Shown piece by piece: positions 1 through 7,689 of a DNA stretch of 64,000 nucleotides. Under the pieces are notes generated by a model. The model was given only the letters and a program-made list of their open reading frames with translations, did not search any database and was not told the DNA's origin. Position numbers and translations under genes: made by a program. Source of the stretch: Pseudomonas linyingensis (GTDB lineage: Bacteria > Pseudomonadota > Gammaproteobacteria > Pseudomonadales > Pseudomonadaceae); contig NZ_FNZE01000002.1 of NCBI RefSeq assembly GCF_900109175.1, forward strand, positions 62,001 to 126,000, in the 5' to 3' direction. Position 1 is the stretch's first letter, and each line of letters starts with the position of its first letter.

Positions 1-1614
1 GTGGCCGGGCGCATTCTGCTCTGGCAGTTCGTCCCGGAACCGGCCAGCGGCCGCGTGCTGGCGCGCGGCCGCGATGCCAGCGAGCAGATCCGCAGCGAGC
101 GCGAGGCGGCGCGCGCCAGTCGCCTGTACCGACTGATCACCGAGAACACCACCGACCTGATCTCCCGGCATACCCCGGGCGGGCGCTTCCTCGATGCTTC
201 GCCGGCCTCCTGGACCCTGCTCGGCTACTGGCCGGAGCAGCTGCGCGGCAGCGACCTCAAGCCGCTGCTGCACCCCGACGACCTGCCACTGATGCGCGAG
301 GCGCGCGAGGTGCTCGAGCAGCACGGCTACCACACCCTGAGCTACCGCCTGCGCCACCGCGACGGCAGCTACCGCTGGTTCGAGACCGCCAGCCGGGCGA
401 TCCGCGAGACCTATACCGGTGCGGTGGTGGAGATCGTCAGCGTGTCGCGCGACATCACCGCGCGGGTGCAGGGCGAGGAGGTGCGCCGGCGCCTGGCCGA
501 GGTGATCGAGGCGACCACCGATCTGGTGCTGTTCATCGACCGCAGCGGCGCCATCACCTACCTCAACCAGTCGGCGCGGCGCACCCTCGGTCTGGACGAG
601 GGGCAGGACGCCCCGCCGCTGGCGGCGCTGCTGGATGCCGGCGACCTGCACCGCCTGCTCGACAGCGGCCTGCCCTGTGCCGAACGCAGTGGCGTGTGGG
701 AGAGCGACATGCGCCTGCATCCGCCTGGCGGTGCGGATTCGCTGCCGGTGTCGCTGGTGCTGCTGGCCCACGCCAGCGCCGGCGAGGCCGGCTACTTCTC
801 GCTGGTGGCCCGCGACATGACCGAGCGCGAGCTGCGCGAGACGCAGATGCGCCACCACCAGGACGAGCTGGCGCACACCGCGCGGCTGGTCACCCTCGGC
901 GAGCTGGCCTCGGGGATCGCCCACGAGATCAACCAGCCGCTGGCCGCGGTGGTCAACTACGCCAGCGCCAGCCAGCGCTACCTGCAGCAGGTGGCGGACG
1001 ATCCGCAGGCGGCGAGCCGGGTGGCCCAGGGCCTGGAGCGCATCACCGCGCACGCCAACCACGCCGCCGAGGTGATCCGCCGCCTGCGCGCCTTTCTGCG
1101 CAAGGAGCCGCGCCGCCTGCAGGCGCTGGATGCCGCGGCGCTGGCGCGCGAGGCGGTGCGCCTGTGCGCCTGGGAGGCGGGCAACAGCCGGGTGGCGATC
1201 GTCGAAGTTCTGCCGGACAATCTGCCGCCGGTGTACGTCGACCGCGTGCTGCTCGAACAGGTGCTGCTCAATCTGCTGCGCAACGCCATCGACGCCAACC
1301 GCGAGGCGCATCCGCACGCGGCCTCGACGATCCGCCTGCAGGCCGCCCTGGAGGCGGACGGCCAGCAGCTGAGCATCAGCGTCGAGGACCAAGGGCCGGG
1401 GGTGAGCGAGGAAGCGCTGGCGCACATCTTCACCCCCTTCTACACCAGCAAGGCCGACGGTCTGGGTCTCGGCCTGTCGATGAGCCGTTCGATCGTCGAG
1501 GGCTTCGGCGGCGAGCTGCTGGCCCGCCGCCAGCCCGGCGGGCTGTGCCTGGTCTGTCGCCTGCCGGTGGCGGCGCGCGGCGAGGCGGCCGAACCCCTAC
1601 AACAACAGCAATGA
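1..1614 (+). CDS. PAS-domain sensor histidine kinase (5' end outside window)
   Basis: Cytoplasmic-looking two-component sensor kinase, open from the first base and therefore probably truncated by the window edge. Residues 1-30 look like the tail of a further PAS domain. Two PAS domains follow (about 43-150 and 160-270). The HisKA phosphoacceptor is His308 in GIAHEINQPLAA. The ATPase domain shows the N box NLLRNAIDAN, the G1 motif DQGPGV and the G2 motif GLGLGLSMSRSIVEGFGG. No membrane segment is visible in the part present. It ends 3 bases before the response regulator start, so the two form a cognate pair. The family resembles NtrB/FixL-type soluble kinases; the stimulus is unknown. The GTG at base 1 should not be taken as the real start. 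Confidence 0.9.
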   Translation: MAGRILLWQFVPEPASGRVLARGRDASEQIRSEREAARASRLYRLITENTTDLISRHTPGGRFLDASPASWTLLGYWPEQLRGSDLKPLLHPDDLPLMREAREVLEQHGYHTLSYRLRHRDGSYRWFETASRAIRETYTGAVVEIVSVSRDITARVQGEEVRRRLAEVIEATTDLVLFIDRSGAITYLNQSARRTLGLDEGQDAPPLAALLDAGDLHRLLDSGLPCAERSGVWESDMRLHPPGGADSLPVSLVLLAHASAGEAGYFSLVARDMTERELRETQMRHHQDELAHTARLVTLGELASGIAHEINQPLAAVVNYASASQRYLQQVADDPQAASRVAQGLERITAHANHAAEVIRRLRAFLRKEPRRLQALDAAALAREAVRLCAWEAGNSRVAIVEVLPDNLPPVYVDRVLLEQVLLNLLRNAIDANREAHPHAASTIRLQAALEADGQQLSISVEDQGPGVSEEALAHIFTPFYTSKADGLGLGLSMSRSIVEGFGGELLARRQPGGLCLVCRLPVAARGEAAEPLQQQQ

Positions 1615-1617
1615 GGA

Positions 1618-2301
1618 ATGACGCCGGTGAAGGAACAAGTGGTGTATGTGGTCGATGACGACCAGGGCCTGCTCGATTCGACGGTCTGGCTGCTCGAGTC
1701 GGTCGGCCTCAAGGCCCTGCCGTTCACCAGCGGGCGGGCCTTTCTCGACGCCTGCGACCCCAGCGTGGCGGCCTGCGTGCTGCTCGACGTGCGCATGCCC
1801 GGCATGGGCGGCCTCAACGTGCAGGAGGAGCTACGGGCGCGCGGCATCGACCTGCCGGTGATCTTCGTCAGCGGGCATGCCGACGTGCCCATCGTGGTGC
1901 GCGCGTTCAAGTCGGGGGCCTGCGACTTCATCGAGAAGCCGTGCAACGAGCAGCTGCTGCTCGACAGCGTGCAACAGGCGCTGCGCCGCCAGGCCGAACG
2001 CCACAGTCGCCAGGGCGGCCCGGCTGCCCTGCGTGCGCGGCTGGACAGCCTGACCCCGCGCGAGCGCGACGTGCTGCTGCCGCTGGTGCAGGGCTATACC
2101 AGCCGCGAGATCGCCGAGCAGCTGGAGATCAGCGTGAAGACCGTCGACCTGTACCGGGCGCGGGTGATGAAGCGCATGCAGGCCGAGCGCCTGGCCGATC
2201 TGGTCGGCATGGCCTGCGCCGCCGGGCTGGTCGATCCGCTCGACCTGCGCGGCAGCGCGGGCGCTCAGTCGGCGCAGGCTCCGCAGACGCAGCAGGCGTA
2301 G
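1618..2301 (+). CDS. FixJ/NarL-type response regulator
   Basis: DNA-binding response regulator of 227 residues, partner of the kinase directly upstream (ATG 3 bases after its stop). The receiver begins VVYVVDDD, with the phosphoacceptor Asp in VLLDVRMPGM and the conserved Lys in FIEKP. A C-terminal LuxR-type helix-turn-helix covers SLTPRERDVLLPLVQGY to EISVKTVDLYRARV. Architecture and sequence are FixJ/TtrR-like. Target genes are not evident, though azurin is the next gene on this strand. The last 37 bases overlap a small antisense reading frame (2265-2339). Confidence 0.92.
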   Translation: MTPVKEQVVYVVDDDQGLLDSTVWLLESVGLKALPFTSGRAFLDACDPSVAACVLLDVRMPGMGGLNVQEELRARGIDLPVIFVSGHADVPIVVRAFKSGACDFIEKPCNEQLLLDSVQQALRRQAERHSRQGGPAALRARLDSLTPRERDVLLPLVQGYTSREIAEQLEISVKTVDLYRARVMKRMQAERLADLVGMACAAGLVDPLDLRGSAGAQSAQAPQTQQA

Positions 2302-2339
2302 GCGACCAGCAGGCTGTCGATGAGGTCGTGGATGCTCAT
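2265..2339 (-). CDS. candidate 24-residue cysteine-rich peptide
   Basis: Very short frame read on the minus strand: ATG at 2339, TGA at 2265-2267. It has an unusually good ribosome binding site, GGAGGAAA (complement of 2345-2352), 5 bases before the ATG. The 24-residue product has an amphipathic first half (MSIHDLIDSLL) and ends YACCVCGACAD, so four cysteines fall within seven residues. It lies in the divergent space between the response regulator and azurin and overlaps the regulator's 3' end by 37 bases. I do not recognise a family. Possibilities are a metal-binding or modified peptide, a leader peptide, or chance. The Shine-Dalgarno and cysteine cluster are observed; coding status is inference. 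Confidence 0.4.
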   Translation of the reverse strand: MSIHDLIDSLLVAYACCVCGACAD

Positions 2340-2501
2340 GGGCGTTTCCTCCGGGTGGATGCGGCCATTGTCTGCCGCCGGGCGGGCGGCGGCCGCTTGA
2401 ATCCCTCAATCACTAAGATAGCCGACCGCTGGCAAGGAACTTGCCTGGCGGCATGAGGGTCTGCTGGGGGTGTCGATGTGTTCATCGAGGAGCCCGCTTT
2501 C

Positions 2502-2951
2502 GTGACCCGTAAAACCCTAGCCGCCGGCCTGCTGGTGCTGTTCACCCCGTCGCTGTGGGCGGCGACCTGCAGTGTCGATATCGAGGCCAGCGACCGCATC
2601 ACCTTCAACACCGAGGTGATCAAGGTGAGTCGCAGCTGCGCGGAGTTCACCGTCAAGCTGCACCATGTCGGTCGTCTGGAGCACACCCGCATGGGTCACA
2701 ACTGGGTCCTGGTGCGCGCCCGCGAGCAGCAGGCGGTGGCCAACGCCGGCCTGTTCGGCGGCCTCGGCCACAGCTTCGTGCGCCCCGGCGATGCACGGGT
2801 GATCGCCAGCACCCGGCTGCTCGGCGGCGGCGAGTCGGACTCGGTGACCTTCCCGGTGAGCCTGCTCGAGGACGGCGAGCAGTACCAGTTCTTCTGCTCC
2901 TTCCCCGGCCATGCCCCGCTGATGCGCGGCAGCCTGCTGCTGGTCGACTGA
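2502..2951 (+). CDS. azu: azurin (blue copper protein)
   Basis: Periplasmic type 1 copper protein that carries single electrons between cytochromes and terminal reductases. The GTG at 2502 is preferred because AGGAG (2488-2492) precedes it at good spacing and it gives a clean signal peptide (MTRKTLAAGLLVLFTPSLWA) with a mature start ATCSVDIE. An earlier GTG at 2478 would add eight residues before the signal. All copper ligands of azurin are visible: Gly-His in RMGHNWVL, then Cys, His and Met in FFCSFPGHAPLM. The two disulfide cysteines (mature Cys3 and about Cys26) are present. The mature length of about 129 residues is normal. A TTGA-N5-TCAA motif at 2397-2409 is one base short of an ANR box. 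Confidence 0.95.
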   Translation: MTRKTLAAGLLVLFTPSLWAATCSVDIEASDRITFNTEVIKVSRSCAEFTVKLHHVGRLEHTRMGHNWVLVRAREQQAVANAGLFGGLGHSFVRPGDARVIASTRLLGGGESDSVTFPVSLLEDGEQYQFFCSFPGHAPLMRGSLLLVD

Positions 2952-3079
2952 CCCGTCCCCCGCCGCGGGCTCTATCCCGGGCCTCGCGACGACTTCCCGG
3001 GCGACGTATGCTGTACGCCCGCTGGGCACACCTCCGTCAGCGGTTCCCTGCTCTTGGCCGCTCAAGGAGTCTGCTGCCG

Positions 3080-3982
3080 ATGATCGCCCTCCAGGCCATT
3101 GTGCCGATCTTTTTGCTGGTCGCCCTCGGCTACCTGCTGTCCTGGCGCGGCTGGCTCGCCGCCGAGGCGGTGGCCGGGCTGTCGACCATGACCTTCAAGC
3201 TGTTCATGCCGACCCTGCTGTTCACCGGCATAGCCCGCGCCGATCTCGGCGAGGGCCTGGCGCCGAGCCTGCTGCTGGCCTACTTCGTGCCGGTGCTGGC
3301 GGTGTTCGTGCTGGTCAACCTGTGGGTCCATCGCCAGCGCGGTGCGGCCAGCCCGCTGGGTCTGACTGCCAGCTACTCGAACAACGTGCTGATCGGCATC
3401 CCGCTGGTGACCACCCTGCTCGGCGCGGACCAGCTGGTCTACCTGTTCGCCGTGCTGGTGTTCCACAGCCTCACGCTGTTTTCCCTGCAGTCGCTGTACG
3501 TGGCGCTGGGCCAGGGCGACGGCAGCCGCGTCGACCTGCGCGGCCTGCTGAAGAGCCTGTTCAACCCGGTGATCAACGGCCTGCTGCTCGGCGCGCTGGT
3601 CAACGGCCTCGACCTGCCGCTGCCGGCGGCGGTGTGGAAGGTGGCCGACTGGCTGGCCGCCGCGGCGCTGCCCTGCGCGTTGATGGTGCTGGGCATGGGC
3701 CTGAGCCGCTATCGCTTCCATCCGTCGACGGCGGTGTTCGCCCTCAGCGCGATCAAGCTGCTGGCCTTTCCGGCGCTGGTCTGGTGGTTCAGCGGCCTGC
3801 TCGGCCTCAACGAGGCGGCGCGCGGCGTGCTGTTGCTGATGGCCGCCTGTCCGACCGGGGTCAACGTGCTGGCCTTCGCCACCAGCCCCGAGGACAACCG
3901 CACCCTCGGCTCCGAGGTGTTCCTCTCCACCGTGCTGGCGGTGGTCAGCCTGCCATTGTGGATGCTGCTGGCCGGTCACTGA
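3080..3982 (+). CDS. AEC family transporter (auxin efflux carrier-like permease)
   Basis: Inner-membrane permease of 300 residues and about ten hydrophobic segments, beginning MIALQAIVPIFLLVALGYLL. The pseudo-symmetric halves and motifs such as YSNNVLIGIPLV and CPTGVNVLAFA match the AEC (PF03547) family, which exports or exchanges organic acids and related small molecules; the substrate cannot be read from sequence. Start chosen at ATG 3080, ten bases after AAGGAG (3064-3069). It converges on retS with only 5 bases between the stops. Confidence 0.88.
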   Translation: MIALQAIVPIFLLVALGYLLSWRGWLAAEAVAGLSTMTFKLFMPTLLFTGIARADLGEGLAPSLLLAYFVPVLAVFVLVNLWVHRQRGAASPLGLTASYSNNVLIGIPLVTTLLGADQLVYLFAVLVFHSLTLFSLQSLYVALGQGDGSRVDLRGLLKSLFNPVINGLLLGALVNGLDLPLPAAVWKVADWLAAAALPCALMVLGMGLSRYRFHPSTAVFALSAIKLLAFPALVWWFSGLLGLNEAARGVLLLMAACPTGVNVLAFATSPEDNRTLGSEVFLSTVLAVVSLPLWMLLAGH

Positions 3983-3987
3983 GCCGT

Positions 3988-6003
3988 TCAGGCTGACGGG
4001 ATGCGGCGCGCGTCCTGCTGCTGTTCCTTGTAGGCGATCCAGTGCTCGATCAGCTCGCGCAGCTGCGACAGCTCCACCGGCTTGGCCACGTGGCCGTCCA
4101 TGCCGGCCTCGAGGGCGCGCTCGCGGTGCTCGCCGAGGATGTGCGCGGTCAGCGCCACCACCGGCGTACGTGGCTGCTGGCGGGCGGCCTCCCAGGCGCG
4201 CAGCTGCTCGGTGGCGGCGAAGCCGTCGAGTACTGGCATCTCGCAGTCCATCAGCACCAGGTCGTAGTGGCGGTTCTGCATGGCGCGCAGCGCATCGCGG
4301 CCGTTGCTGACCAGGTCGGGGATCAGATCGAGTTTGCCGAGCATCCCCTGGATCACCTTGGTCGAGATGCTGTTGTCCTCGGCGACCAACACGCGGAAGT
4401 CGGCCGGCACCTGCAGCGCCGGCAGCTGGCGCTGGCTGCCCGGGGTGGTGAGGCCGCGGCGCTGGCGACCGAGCTCCTCGGCGAGGGTGGCCTTGAGGGT
4501 GTAGCCGGCCACCGGCTTGGCGAGGATGCGGCTGATCCCGGCGTTGCGCGCCACCAGCTTGCTCGGCGCCTGGCTCTGGCCGCCGAGCATCACCAGCAGC
4601 AGGTCGTGGTTGATGTAGGGATCGGCCTTGATCCGTGCCGCCAGCTGCAGGCCGTTCATGCCCGGCATGTCGTAGTCGAGCAGCACCGCATCGAAGTATT
4701 CGCGCAGGTTGGCCTTGGTGCGCAGCAGGGCCAGCGCCTCGGTGCCGGAGGCGGCACTGCTGACCTGCAGTCCCCAGCTGCTGCACTGCTGGATCAGCAC
4801 CTTGCGGCAGGTCTCGTTGTCGTCGACCACCAGCACGCGCGCCTCGCGCAGCTGCAGGTCGGGATCGAGGGCCGCCTGCTGCAGGCTGGCCGGGTCCAGC
4901 GGCAGGCTGAGCCACAGCGTCGAGCCCTGCTGGTTGCCGATCTCGATGCCGAACTCGCCGCGCATCAGCTCGACCAGCTGGCGGCTGATGATCAGGCCGA
5001 GGTAGCCGTCGGGGTGGTTCTCGTCGAGGTAGTCGCGGCTGTGCAGCTGGCGGCTGAGCAGCATGTCGCGTTCCGCGCTGCTCAGCGGCCGGCCGCTGTC
5101 CTGCACGGCGATGCGCAGGCGCGGCGGCGTGTTGTCGCGCTCCAGGGCGGCGACCAGCAGCACCTCGCCCTCGTCGGTCTGCTTGAAGGCGTTGTCCAGC
5201 AGGTTGAGCAGGGTCTGGCGCAGGCGGCCGGGGTCGCCGCTGATGGTGCGCGGCACCTGCGGCTGGATGAAGCCGATCAGCTCGACACCCAGCTGCTCGG
5301 CACGGGCGCGGAAGATGTCGAGACTCTCCTCGATCAGTGCGTGCAGGTCGAACTGCACGTCGTCCAGCTCGATCTCCCCGGACTCCAGGGCGGAGATGTC
5401 GAGGATCTCGTTGATCAGCAGCAGCAGCTCGTTGCCCGAGCTGTGGATGGTCTGCACGTAGTCGCGCTGCTTGGCCGACAGCGGCGTGCCGAGCAGCAGC
5501 TCGGTCATGCCCAGCACGCCGTTCATCGGCGTGCGGATCTCGTGGCTGATGCGTGCCAGGAACTTGGCCTTGCCGGCCTGCTCGGCGCGGCTGGCGGCTT
5601 CGGCGCGGCTGGCGCTGGCGCGGGCGTGGATCAGCGCGCGCTGCCGTTCTCTGAGCAGCAGGCTGTAGAGGAACAGGCCGATCAGGCCGGTGGTCAGCAG
5701 CAGCGCGTTGACGTCCGCCGGCAGCGCCGGCCACACACCGCTCAGGCCGAGCAGCGGCGGCAGGGCGCACAGCCCGGCCTGCACCAGATTCTGGCGGTCC
5801 TGGCCGTAGGCGAAACGCATCAGGTGGTAGACCAGCAGCATCAGCAGCACGCCGAACTGCATGCCGAGCAGCAGGCGGTTGTCGAGGGTCGCCGGCAGCC
5901 ACGCCGCCAGGCCGGAGGCGTTGTCCAGCTGGCTCAGCAGGGCGAGGGGCAGCGCCAACAGCGCGCTGGCGACCAGGGTCATGGCAATCCGAAGCCGGCG
6001 CAC
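3988..6003 (-). CDS. retS: RetS-like hybrid sensor kinase lacking the 7TMR-DISMED2 sensor domain
   Basis: Hybrid kinase that in Pseudomonas blocks GacS signalling and so switches between motile/acute and biofilm programmes. From the GTG at 6003 (alternative ATG 5982) it has 671 residues: three or four membrane helices (about 8-27, 45-65, 85-125), a coiled linker, HisKA with His154 in ISHEIRTPMNGVLGM, a degenerate ATPase domain, receiver 1 (Asp443, LLDYDMPGMNG) and receiver 2 (Asp586, LMDCEMPVLDG). Kinase and receivers align collinearly with P. aeruginosa RetS as I recall it (942 residues, His424), an offset of 270. The missing part is the whole periplasmic DISMED2 domain and the first membrane helices. 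Only 170 bases separate it from purD, the same neighbour as in P. aeruginosa, so there is no room for the missing part nearby. A TATAAT at 6037-6042 supports this short start. Confidence 0.85.
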   Translation of the reverse strand: MRRLRIAMTLVASALLALPLALLSQLDNASGLAAWLPATLDNRLLLGMQFGVLLMLLVYHLMRFAYGQDRQNLVQAGLCALPPLLGLSGVWPALPADVNALLLTTGLIGLFLYSLLLRERQRALIHARASASRAEAASRAEQAGKAKFLARISHEIRTPMNGVLGMTELLLGTPLSAKQRDYVQTIHSSGNELLLLINEILDISALESGEIELDDVQFDLHALIEESLDIFRARAEQLGVELIGFIQPQVPRTISGDPGRLRQTLLNLLDNAFKQTDEGEVLLVAALERDNTPPRLRIAVQDSGRPLSSAERDMLLSRQLHSRDYLDENHPDGYLGLIISRQLVELMRGEFGIEIGNQQGSTLWLSLPLDPASLQQAALDPDLQLREARVLVVDDNETCRKVLIQQCSSWGLQVSSAASGTEALALLRTKANLREYFDAVLLDYDMPGMNGLQLAARIKADPYINHDLLLVMLGGQSQAPSKLVARNAGISRILAKPVAGYTLKATLAEELGRQRRGLTTPGSQRQLPALQVPADFRVLVAEDNSISTKVIQGMLGKLDLIPDLVSNGRDALRAMQNRHYDLVLMDCEMPVLDGFAATEQLRAWEAARQQPRTPVVALTAHILGEHRERALEAGMDGHVAKPVELSQLRELIEHWIAYKEQQQDARRIPSA

Positions 6004-6036
6004 GATCGAGCATCCATTCTGGGTGAAAGTCGGCGA

Positions 6037-6042
6037 ATTATA
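6037..6042 (-). promoter_or_regulatory. putative -10 box for retS
   Basis: The minus strand reads TATAAT here, a perfect sigma70 -10 hexamer, placing a transcript start near 6030, about 27 bases before the proposed GTG at 6003. No convincing -35 is visible in the GC-rich stretch upstream. Confidence 0.45.
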
Positions 6043-6134
6043 GAGAACAGCGCCGGGGGCGGGGGGATTCTTGGGCGTAAATTGCACCGCTGGGCGGGCG
6101 GCGGCGACGAGCTGTCGGTGGGGGCCGAGCAGGC

Positions 6135-6164
6135 CGCCTGACGCCCGCTGGGGCGCGTCAGGCG
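6135..6164 (-). terminator. 10-bp hairpin after purD
   Basis: CGCCTGACGC and its exact complement GCGTCAGGCG are separated by ten bases, just downstream of the purD stop. There is no clear U tract, so it may act as a transcript-end stabiliser rather than a strong intrinsic terminator. Confidence 0.4.
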
Positions 6165-6173
6165 GCGGGCACA

Positions 6174-7466
6174 TCAGCCTTCGCCGCGTTCGCGGGCGAT
6201 GGCGCGGTAGCCGATGTCGTGGCGGTAGAACATGCCGTTCCAGCGGATCTTCTCGGCCAGGCGGTAGGCTTGCTGCTGGGCGTCGGACACGCTGGCGCCG
6301 ATGGCGGTGGCGCACAGTACGCGGCCGCCGGCGGTGACCACCTGACCGGCGGCATTCAGCGCGGTGCCGGCGTGGAATACCTTGCCGTCCAGCTTCGCGG
6401 CCTCGTCGAGGCCCTCGATCACGTCACCCTTGGCGTAGTCGCCCGGGTAGCCGCCGGCCGCCAGCACCACGCCGACGGTGGGACGCGGGTCCCAGGTCGC
6501 CTCGACCTTGTCCAGCGCCTTGGCCAGCGCGGCCTCGACCAGCAGCACCAGCGAGGACTCCAGGCGCACCATGATCGGCTGGGTTTCCGGGTCGCCGAAG
6601 CGGCAGTTGAACTCGATGACCTTCGGCTTGCCGGCCTTGTCGATCATCAGGCCGGCGTAGAGGAAGCCGGTGTAGACGTTGCCCTCGGCCGCCATGCCGC
6701 GCACGGTCGGGTAGATGATCTCGTCCATCACCCGCTGGTGCACTTCGGCGGTGACCACCGGGGCCGGCGAGTAGGCGCCCATGCCGCCGGTGTTCGGGCC
6801 GCTGTCGCCGTCGCCGACGCGCTTGTGGTCCTGGCTGGTGGCCATCGGCAGCACGTGCTCGCCGTCGACCATGACGATGAAGCTGGCTTCCTCGCCGTCG
6901 AGGAACTCCTCGATCACCACGCGCGCGCCGGCGTCGCCGAAGGCGTTGCCGGACAGCATGTCGCGCACCGCTTCCTCGGCTTCGGCCAGGGTCATGGCGA
7001 CGATCACGCCCTTGCCGGCGGCCAGGCCGTCGGCCTTGACCACGATCGGCGCGCCCTTCTCGCGCAGGTAGGCCAGTGCCGGCTCGACTTCGGTGAAGTT
7101 CTGGTAGTCGGCGGTGGGGATCTGCTGGCGGGCCAGGAAGTCCTTGGTGAAGGCCTTGGAGCCTTCCAGCTGGGCGGCGGCGGCGGTCGGGCCGAAGATG
7201 TCCAGGCCGCGCGAACGGAACAGGTCGACCACGCCCTTCACCAGCGGCGCTTCCGGGCCGACGATGGTCAGCTGCACGTTGGCGGCGGCGAAGTCGGCCA
7301 GCTGCTCGATGGCCAGCACGTCGATGGCGACGTTCTCGCACTTGGCCTCGGTGGCGGTGCCGGCGTTGCCGGGGGCGACGAAGACCTTGGCGACGCGCGG
7401 ATCCTGCGCCACTTTCCAGGCCAGGGCGTGCTCGCGGCCGCCGCTGCCGATGATCAGTACGTTCAT
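6174..7466 (-). CDS. purD: phosphoribosylamine--glycine ligase
   Basis: Second step of de novo purine synthesis: joins glycine to 5-phosphoribosylamine using ATP, giving GAR. The 430-residue ATP-grasp enzyme starts MNVLIIGSGGREHALAWK. Recognisable family motifs include FVAPGNAGTA, DGLAAGKGVIVA, GEEASFIVMVDG and FNCRFGDPETQP. ATG at 7466 has AGGAG just upstream; the longer open frame beyond it has no homology. It follows purH on the same strand after a 223-base gap, as in P. aeruginosa, so both probably share regulation. Confidence 0.97.
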   Translation of the reverse strand: MNVLIIGSGGREHALAWKVAQDPRVAKVFVAPGNAGTATEAKCENVAIDVLAIEQLADFAAANVQLTIVGPEAPLVKGVVDLFRSRGLDIFGPTAAAAQLEGSKAFTKDFLARQQIPTADYQNFTEVEPALAYLREKGAPIVVKADGLAAGKGVIVAMTLAEAEEAVRDMLSGNAFGDAGARVVIEEFLDGEEASFIVMVDGEHVLPMATSQDHKRVGDGDSGPNTGGMGAYSPAPVVTAEVHQRVMDEIIYPTVRGMAAEGNVYTGFLYAGLMIDKAGKPKVIEFNCRFGDPETQPIMVRLESSLVLLVEAALAKALDKVEATWDPRPTVGVVLAAGGYPGDYAKGDVIEGLDEAAKLDGKVFHAGTALNAAGQVVTAGGRVLCATAIGASVSDAQQQAYRLAEKIRWNGMFYRHDIGYRAIARERGEG

Positions 7467-7689
7467 TGCTGTCTCCTCGTGGAGCCTGTTTGGTGGCCAG
7501 CTGCGGCTGACCACCCTACGAGTCTGGTGTCGGGCTGTGCCCGGCGTATTCAAATCTTTCGGGTCGCGATGAAGCGTCTGGATGCAAGGCGGCGGTGGGA
7601 TCGACGAGCGCAGTTGCCTAGATGGCAATGAGCATCGGCGAGTCCGCCGCCAACGCCGCAGACGGGCGTTTCAGCGCGGCCATGCCACC

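Noticed and set aside
2397..2409. Possible ANR/FNR box (TTGA-N5-TCAA) upstream of azurin
   Set aside because: The half-sites are one base too close for the TTGAT-N4-ATCAA consensus, so I would not call it an ANR site.
2478..2501. Earlier GTG start for azurin
   Set aside because: It would place eight residues before a standard signal peptide, and the AGGAG lies inside that extension, correctly spaced for GTG 2502.
4042..6141. A 699-codon open frame on the plus strand opposite retS
   Set aside because: Its product is a Gln/Ala/Leu/His-rich string with no domain; it is the GC-driven shadow of the retS frame. The same applies to long antisense frames over purH (7582-9390), accC-accB (13370-15391), speA (19307-21337) and mshE (46620-48275).
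7467..7689. Possible small gene between purH and purD
   Set aside because: Only short frames without a ribosome binding site are present; I see no conserved structure.
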